Origin: Streptosporangiaceae bacterium
GTDB lineage: Bacteria > Actinomycetota > Actinomycetes > Streptosporangiales > Streptosporangiaceae
DNA: 43,933 nt
Direction: 5' to 3'
Assembly (NCBI GenBank): GCA_030039095.1
Contig: JASHQP010000661.1
Coordinates: forward strand, 1 to 43,933
In this document: positions 39,622 through 43,933 of the stretch, in pieces
Numbering within the stretch: position 1 is the stretch's first letter
How the letters are laid out: each line of letters begins with the position of its first letter
Made by a program: the position numbers and the translations under genes
Notes under the pieces: generated by a model
Told to the model about the DNA's origin: nothing
Seen by the model: only the letters and a program-made list of their open reading frames with translations
The model's database searches: none

Positions 39622-39974
39622 CCCCCGAGCAACCCTCGACCGCCATGGACTTCAGCGGCTACCAGAAAGCAGCCGCCCGCACCGCGGGCCTGGTTGCCAC
39701 CGACCATCCCATCGTCTATCCCACCCTGGGCCTGGCGAACGAAGCCGGAGAGGTCGCCGGCAAGGTCAAAAAGATTTTCCGTGATCGCCAGGGCATCATC
39801 ACAGATGCCGACCGGGAAGCCCTGGCCCTCGAGCTGGGCGATGTGCTGTGGTACCTCGCCGAGATCTGCACCAGGCTCGGGATCCGGCTGGAGGACGTCG
39901 CCGCGGCCAACATCGCCAAGATCGCCGACAGGATGTCTCGCGGGGTCCTCAGGGGCGAGGGCGATTACCGCTGA
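39618..39974 (+). CDS. MazG-like nucleotide pyrophosphohydrolase
   Basis: 118 aa from the ATG overlapping the kinase stop. MDFSGYQKAAARTAG, YPTLGLANEAGEVAGKVKKI (E-x-x-E metal site), ALALELGDVLWYLAEIC (E-x-x-D) and VAAANIAKIADRMSRG show the single-domain MazG fold that hydrolyses NTPs or modified nucleotides to monophosphates. The 3' end overlaps the convergent methyltransferase by 10 bp. Role with the two upstream genes is not known; house-cleaning of an altered nucleotide is plausible. Confidence 0.9.
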   Translation: MTPEQPSTAMDFSGYQKAAARTAGLVATDHPIVYPTLGLANEAGEVAGKVKKIFRDRQGIITDADREALALELGDVLWYLAEICTRLGIRLEDVAAANIAKIADRMSRGVLRGEGDYR

Positions 39975-40627
39975 GGCCGACGCGCCAGGACAAAGCCCTG
40001 CGGGTCCCGCTCGGGGAACTCCGGGTTGCCATCGGGCTCGCGGACCATGCGGGCACACACGGCGAGCCCGGCCGCAGCCAGCAGCGCGGCCACCTGATCG
40101 GGCTGCCGGCGGCGGAAGTCGAGCGAGATCACGTGACCGAGCGCCTCGGTCAGGTGCAGCGACTGGTCGCCGGCCTGGAATCCGAGTAGCACGTAGCCAC
40201 CCGGCGCGAGCACCCGGCGGAACTCGGCGAACGCGCCGGGCAGCCGGTCGTCGGGGACGTGGATCGTGGAGTACCAGGCCAGTACCCCGCCGAGGGCGCC
40301 GTCGGGCAGGTCGAGGGCCAGCATCGAGCCCACCTCGAAGCGCAGCCCGGGGTGCTCCCGCCGCGCCGTCGCGACCATCTGCGGCGACAGGTCGATCCCG
40401 GACACCTGCAGCCCCAGGCCGGCCAGCATCGCGGTCACCCGGCCGGCGCCGCACCCGACGTCGGCGACCGGGCCAGCGGCGGCGGCGCGCACGAGCTCGG
40501 CGAACGCACCCAGCATGGCCCGGTCGAGCGGCCGGTCAGCCAGTTCGTGACGGAACCGCTCGGCATAGTCGGCGGCCACGGCGTCATAAGAGGTCCGGGT
40601 GGAGCGCACGAAGTCCGGCTCAGGCAC
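39965..40627 (-). CDS. Class I SAM-dependent methyltransferase
   Basis: 220 aa. VRSTRTSYDAVAADYAERFR opening, SAM motif I GPVADVGCGAGRVTAMLA, motif II VSGIDLSPQMVATARRE, LDLPDGALGGVLAWYSTIHV and RRVLAPGGYVLLGFQAGD are typical of the UbiE/MenG-like methyltransferase_11/25 group. The substrate is undetermined. ATG 40627; monocistronic between the MazG gene and the dehydrogenase. Confidence 0.9.
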   Translation of the reverse strand: MPEPDFVRSTRTSYDAVAADYAERFRHELADRPLDRAMLGAFAELVRAAAAGPVADVGCGAGRVTAMLAGLGLQVSGIDLSPQMVATARREHPGLRFEVGSMLALDLPDGALGGVLAWYSTIHVPDDRLPGAFAEFRRVLAPGGYVLLGFQAGDQSLHLTEALGHVISLDFRRRQPDQVAALLAAAGLAVCARMVREPDGNPEFPERDPQGFVLARRPQR

Positions 40628-40713
40628 CGCTGAACCCTATCCTGGCGGCACCGCCGGACCCCACCACCCCCGGCGCGTCCCGGCGACACCGCCGGACCGA
40701 GCGCCCCGGGCGG

Positions 40714-41826
40714 TCAGGCCGACGGGGCGAAGGGCGCGGCGGGCGGCTCACCCCACCAGCCGCGCAGGAACTCCTGCGCCTGCGCCAGAGCGCCGGCCAG
40801 CGGACCGCTCTCGTGGGGCATCACGCCGGTGATGACCTCGGCGATCGTGATCCCGGCCGCCGTCAGGACCTGCTCGGGGGTCGCGTCGTCTGGCGCCCGG
40901 TAGCCGAGCACGGCGCCCCCGTTGCAGACAAAGTCGGGCAGCGCGAGGATGTCCCGCTCGCGCAGGACCTCGGCACCCTGCTCGGTGTACGGCGCGTTCG
41001 CCGCGGGCGCGATCACGCGGACGCTCCTCGGCAGCGAGGCGGCGGTGTGACCGGTGATCACGCCCGGCCGGGTTCCCGGGACGATGACGTCGGCGTCTAC
41101 CTCGGTGAACAGATGGCTGGGCGGGGCGACCGGCAGGCCGTACTGGGCCACACAGGCATCGCCGTGCACGCTGCGCAGCGCCAGCAGCAACCCGATGTCC
41201 ACGCCCAGCGGGTCCGCGATGCACCCGGCCAGCGTGGACACCGCGGCCACCCGGCCACCGCGGCGCATGACCTCGCGCGCCACGCCGCCGCCGACCTTGC
41301 CGAACCCCTCGATCGCGACCGAGCGGCCTTCCCAGCCCCAGCCCCACCGGACGCGCAGCGCCGTGTCCGCCGCCGCGGCGACCCCGTACCCGGTCAGCAG
41401 GTCCTCGAACGGCACGCCGCCAACCACGGCGCCCATGGCGCCCGGCGCGGCGCGGCGCTCGCGCAGCGGCGCGAAGTCCTCCTCGGTGGTACCCATGTCC
41501 GGGCCGGTCAGGAACCGGCCCGCGTCGGTCATCGGCCGTACCTCGGCGCAGAACCGCGCCATGAGCCTGGCCCGGTCCGCCGCGTCGGCCGGGTTGCCGC
41601 GCACGCCCGCCTTGGCCCCGCCGATCTGCACACCGAACGCGGCGTACTTGTACGTCATCGCCCTGGCCAGCAGCGCCACCTCGGCGGCGCTGACATCCGG
41701 CGCCAGCCGCGTCCCGCCGGCGGACACCGGCGCGCCGGCGAGGTCGAACACCACAAACCCTGGAACCGAATTCAGCTCGATGATCTCGGGACCGAGATCG
41801 CGCCCCGCGACCGCTTCGTCTGTCAT
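40714..41826 (-). CDS. Glu/Leu/Phe/Val dehydrogenase family protein
   Basis: 370 aa from ATG 41826 with GGAGAGGGC upstream. Catalytic and substrate regions: VSAAEVALLARAMTYKYAAF, IGGAKAGVRGNP (K-x-G-G-x-K-like), FLTGPDMGTTEEDF; Rossmann part VAIEGFGKVGGGVAREVMRR; PGVITGHTAASLPRSVRVIA-PAANAPY shows the conserved A-A-N-x-P motif. It should deaminate an amino acid oxidatively with NAD(P). It is somewhat shorter than hexameric GDH (about 410-450 aa). Confidence 0.88.
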   Translation of the reverse strand: MTDEAVAGRDLGPEIIELNSVPGFVVFDLAGAPVSAGGTRLAPDVSAAEVALLARAMTYKYAAFGVQIGGAKAGVRGNPADAADRARLMARFCAEVRPMTDAGRFLTGPDMGTTEEDFAPLRERRAAPGAMGAVVGGVPFEDLLTGYGVAAAADTALRVRWGWGWEGRSVAIEGFGKVGGGVAREVMRRGGRVAAVSTLAGCIADPLGVDIGLLLALRSVHGDACVAQYGLPVAPPSHLFTEVDADVIVPGTRPGVITGHTAASLPRSVRVIAPAANAPYTEQGAEVLRERDILALPDFVCNGGAVLGYRAPDDATPEQVLTAAGITIAEVITGVMPHESGPLAGALAQAQEFLRGWWGEPPAAPFAPSA

Positions 41827-42004
41827 GCCCTCTCCGATGAGCCGACCACGCCGTGAACAACCAGGAGTCAAGCTAGCTCAGCCAGGGGGCCCGGCGCTGA
41901 CCAGGTGAGCCCACCCACTGCTGCGGCATGATCAGCAAATTTGGAGGTCTTGTAACGTTAATACTCAGCCAATGGTCAGATTCACCGCCGACATTGGACG
42001 GAGT

Positions 42005-42079
42005 GCCTCCCCTGCGCTGCAACCCCCGGGCCGCACGGGGAGGCGCATAGAGTGTGGCCCGCCGGCCCGGGCCGGCGGG
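42005..42079. other. Two stem-loops in the 321-bp divergent region
   Basis: The 41827-42147 intergenic region holds GCCTCCCC (42005-42012) paired with GGGGAGGC (42037-42044), followed by a perfect 22-bp palindrome at 42058-42079 (CCCGCCGGCCC and its complement), which contains two GCCGGC sites. An AT-rich block with TGTAACGTTAATA at 41952-41964 could hold promoters. No coding sequence was seen. Confidence 0.5.
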
Positions 42080-42147
42080 GCACCTCGCCATGCGGGTCTA
42101 CCCCCGCCAAGGATTCATGCAGGCCAGTGGCGGCGATACTCACTCAC

Positions 42148-42603
42148 GTGGATCCACTCGACCGGCTGCGCGATGCCGGCCGTCGCGTCACCGACCCGTT
42201 CGAGGCGCTCGCGCAGCGCGTGGCCGAGCGCGTGCTCGACCTCGTCGTGTCCGCCATGGACATGAACGCGCTGCTCGACCGCGTCGACGTGAACGCGCTG
42301 CTGACCCGCGTCGACGTCGATGCCCTGCTCGACCGCGTCGACGTCGATGCCCTGCTCGACCGCGTCGACGTCAACGACCTGGTGCGGCGCGTGGACGTCG
42401 ACGCGCTCGTCGAGCAGACCGACGTGGGGGCGATCATCGCCAGGTCCTCGGGCGGCGCGGCGAGCGAAGCGCTCGATGCGGCGCGCAGCCAGGTGGTCGG
42501 GCTTGATCAGTTCATCGACCGCTGGGTGCAGCGCGGGCTGCGGCGCAAGCACCCGGCGCCGGCCGGGCCGGCGGCGCTCGTGAAGGGCAGCCTCGTCCGG
42601 TGA
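42148..42603 (+). CDS. Nonapeptide-repeat protein (VDVxALLDR repeats)
   Basis: 151 aa from GTG 42148. An amphipathic lead (DPFEALAQRVAERVLDLVVS) is followed at about residues 37-99 by seven nine-residue units of consensus V-D-V-D/N-A-L-L-D-R (MDMNALLDR, VDVNALLTR, VDVDALLDR twice, VDVNDLVRR, VDVDALVEQ, TDVGAIIAR). A basic tail follows (LRRKHPAPAGP). Similar repeats precede or accompany RDD proteins in actinobacteria. Regular Val/Leu spacing suggests an elongated beta or helical stack. It overlaps the RDD gene by 4 bp (GTGA), so the two products probably act together at the membrane. Confidence 0.75.
   Translation: MDPLDRLRDAGRRVTDPFEALAQRVAERVLDLVVSAMDMNALLDRVDVNALLTRVDVDALLDRVDVDALLDRVDVNDLVRRVDVDALVEQTDVGAIIARSSGGAASEALDAARSQVVGLDQFIDRWVQRGLRRKHPAPAGPAALVKGSLVR
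42256..42444 (+). repeat. Seven in-frame 27-bp coding repeats
   Basis: The nonapeptide array is encoded by seven 27-bp units; the third and fourth are nearly identical in DNA (CTGCTCGACCGCGTCGACGT core), showing recent duplication, while outer units have diverged. Confidence 0.9.
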
Positions 42604-43151
42604 GCGCCGGAACGCGGGCCGACCGCCCGGTGACCTCGCAGGGACACTACGCCGGGTCGGTGTCACGATTCCTTGCCTACGCCATCGACATCACGGCCAG
42701 CTCCGGCGTGTTCGCTCTCGCGCTCGCCGGCATCTCCTATGCGGTGAGCGTGGCGACCGGCAGTCACGTCTCCTGGAACAGGGGGAACATTGCCGTCGCG
42801 ATCGTCTTCGCCGGGTGGTGGTTCGTCTACTTCGCCTACTCGTGGGCGGCGAGCGGCAAGACGTTCGGGATGGCCGTCCTCGGCATCCGGGTCGTCCGGG
42901 CCGACGGCACCGCCGTCGGCCCCAGGCACGCGGTGCTGCGTACGCTCGCGTTCCCGCTCAGCTTCCTGCTGCTCGGCCTCGGTTTCGCCGGCATTCTCGT
43001 GCAGCGCGAGCACCGTGCACTGCACGACCTCATCGCCGGCACCGCGGTCGTCTATGCATGGGATGCCCGGGCGGCCCGGCTCCGGTTCCTCGCCCGCGAG
43101 GCGGAACCGGCCGCGAACCGCGCGCAGCCGGCCGGGGACGGCCGAAGCTAG
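42600..43151 (+). CDS. RDD-family membrane protein
   Basis: 183 aa. YAGSVSRFLAYAIDITASSG carries the RDD family (R...D-x-x) pattern with three transmembrane helices: GVFALALAGISYAVSVAT, IAVAIVFAGWWFVYFAYSW and LAFPLSFLLLGLGFAGILV. GKTFGMAVLGIRVVRADG and HRALHDLIAGTAVVY are the conserved cytoplasmic loops. RDD proteins may transport small cations or compatible solutes, but most are uncharacterised. GTG overlaps the repeat-protein stop, so they form a coupled pair. Confidence 0.88.
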   Translation: MSAGTRADRPVTSQGHYAGSVSRFLAYAIDITASSGVFALALAGISYAVSVATGSHVSWNRGNIAVAIVFAGWWFVYFAYSWAASGKTFGMAVLGIRVVRADGTAVGPRHAVLRTLAFPLSFLLLGLGFAGILVQREHRALHDLIAGTAVVYAWDARAARLRFLAREAEPAANRAQPAGDGRS

Positions 43152-43164
43152 CCCGGCGCGCCGC

Positions 43165-43629
43165 TCACCACAGGTGCGGCTCGGGAGCGCGCAGCGTCCG
43201 CAGCGACTTCTCGAACACGGCCTCACGGTCGCGGACCGCCGCCACCCGCTCGGCATCTCCCGGGGAGTTGCCGAGGTCGTCGAGCGCGGCCCGGAGCGTC
43301 TGCAGCGACCCCAGCGCACCGGCGGCGCTCTCCCGGTCCTGCGGGTCGACGGCCGCGTGCTGCAGCATCTGTAGTTCCTGAGCAAGGCCATCGGCCCGGC
43401 GCTGGATGTCGGCCCAGCGCGTGCCGGCGTCCGGCGCCTCCAGCGCGCCCGCCTTCGTGGCCGCGCTGATCGCCTCGTGCAGCGCCATGCCCTTCGTGTA
43501 TGCGTCGATCGCCTCGGCGATCCAGCCGCCGGTGACGACGGAGCCGCGCACCCCCATGTAGCGCAGGACCAGCACAACCACGACCGCGCCGACGACCACG
43601 ACGACGCCGACCAAGATCCACAGCCACAT
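43165..43629 (-). CDS. Membrane-anchored hypothetical protein
   Basis: 154 aa from ATG 43629 with GGAAGGGATCC upstream. Residues 4-25 are a hydrophobic anchor (ILVGVVVVVGAVVVVLVLRY). The remainder is helical and charged: AIDAYTKGMALHEAISAATK, WADIQRRADGLAQELQML, AAGALGSLQTLRAALDDLG and RDREAVFEKSLRTLR, suggesting a helical bundle or coiled coil. No family recognised. Convergent with the RDD gene with a 13-bp gap. Confidence 0.75.
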   Translation of the reverse strand: MWLWILVGVVVVVGAVVVVLVLRYMGVRGSVVTGGWIAEAIDAYTKGMALHEAISAATKAGALEAPDAGTRWADIQRRADGLAQELQMLQHAAVDPQDRESAAGALGSLQTLRAALDDLGNSPGDAERVAAVRDREAVFEKSLRTLRAPEPHLW

Positions 43630-43753
43630 GCCGGATCCCTTCCATGTCCCCGGGTTCCAGCAAATTCCCCGAGACCGCACATTGCAATCTCTGCGAAGGG
43701 CTCTCTGGAAAGCGCGGCAGATCCTGGAACCGTAGCGGACGAGCGCGGCCGAC

Positions 43754-43933
43754 CTAGCCGGGAACCTCCGTGACGGCCAGGCCGGCGGCCAGCGCCTCGG
43801 CCTGGCCACGGCCGGGCAGCAGGCCGCGCGCGCCCGTCGCGGTCACCGACAGCGCGGCGGCAGCGACCGAGATCCGCGCTGCATCGGCCAGGCTCGCGCC
43901 TTCGGCGAGCAGGACGGCGAGCGTGCCGCAGAA
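43754..43933 (-). CDS. Ribokinase/PfkB-family carbohydrate kinase, C-terminus (partial)
   Basis: The frame entering from the window edge reads FCGTLAVLLAEGASLADAAR, ISVAAAALSVTATGARGLLP and ending AEALAAGLAVTEVPG. It corresponds to the end of PfkB-family sugar kinases just after the catalytic GAGD motif (G-D-x-F-x-G-x-L). About 59 residues are visible; the start lies outside. The substrate sugar cannot be told. Confidence 0.8.
   Translation of the reverse strand, partial: FCGTLAVLLAEGASLADAARISVAAAALSVTATGARGLLPGRGQAEALAAGLAVTEVPG

Noticed and set aside
39694..41856. 720-codon plus-strand open frame
   Set aside because: Antisense to the methyltransferase and dehydrogenase genes; low-complexity Arg/Ala/Pro translation without motifs.
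42256..42444. Regular 27-bp repeats considered as a CRISPR-like or iteron array
   Set aside because: The units are directly adjacent without spacers and encode an uninterrupted nonapeptide array in the frame of a coupled gene.

Overview
The window is high-GC DNA with GTG/TTG starts, GTGA and ATGA stop-start overlaps, F420-type and mycothiol-type (DinB/DUF664) proteins, a BTAD/AfsR-type regulator and an RDD membrane protein. This points to a filamentous actinomycete, possibly Streptosporangiales-like. No rRNA, tRNA, CRISPR array, intact transposase or replication origin was seen. Coding density is high, but the accessory parts are littered with short gene remnants and perfect tandem micro-duplications.

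Region 1-8.9 kb: a 5'-truncated M19 dipeptidase at the edge, a MarR regulator divergent from a YczE-like membrane protein and a luciferase-like F420 oxidoreductase, a DinB protein, a remnant of a LuxR/AAA regulator, two PIN-domain toxin-antitoxin pairs (3.4-4.0 and 7.3-8.0 kb), a SigE-type sigma factor translationally coupled to a membrane-anchored WTG/kelch-like protein, and a YceI protein divergent from a second MarR.

Region 9-16.6 kb: an alpha/beta hydrolase and a MocR-type PLP regulator on the minus strand, divergent from a tightly overlapping four-gene operon (hydrolase, beta-hydroxyacid dehydrogenase-like reductase, HAD phosphatase, calcineurin-like phosphoesterase). A minus-strand CGNR-VOC-tyrosine phosphatase operon converges on it.

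Region 16.6-25.4 kb: a two-domain YCII protein, an MFS pump with an apparently leaderless promoter under a long palindrome, a MetE-like zinc-site protein, a KhtT/KhtU-like antiporter pair, an 800-bp gene graveyard (permease, response regulator and aconitase fragments), menB, a flavoprotein and a small exported protein.

Region 25.4-36 kb: a long non-coding leader, an AfsR-like BTAD/NB-ARC/TPR regulator, a bacterial nitric oxide synthase, a DivIVA-like protein, an NgoMIV-family type II restriction-modification pair, threonine aldolase, a small membrane protein and an arginase-superfamily protein with an altered metal motif. The regulator and NOS are consecutive and co-oriented, and are the most attractive candidate functional unit.

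Region 36-43.9 kb: a Ser/Thr kinase fused to a WD40 propeller, an overlapping GNAT / P-loop kinase / MazG operon, a methyltransferase, a Glu/Leu/Phe/Val dehydrogenase, a nonapeptide-repeat protein coupled to an RDD membrane protein, a membrane-anchored hypothetical and the C-terminus of a ribokinase-family sugar kinase.
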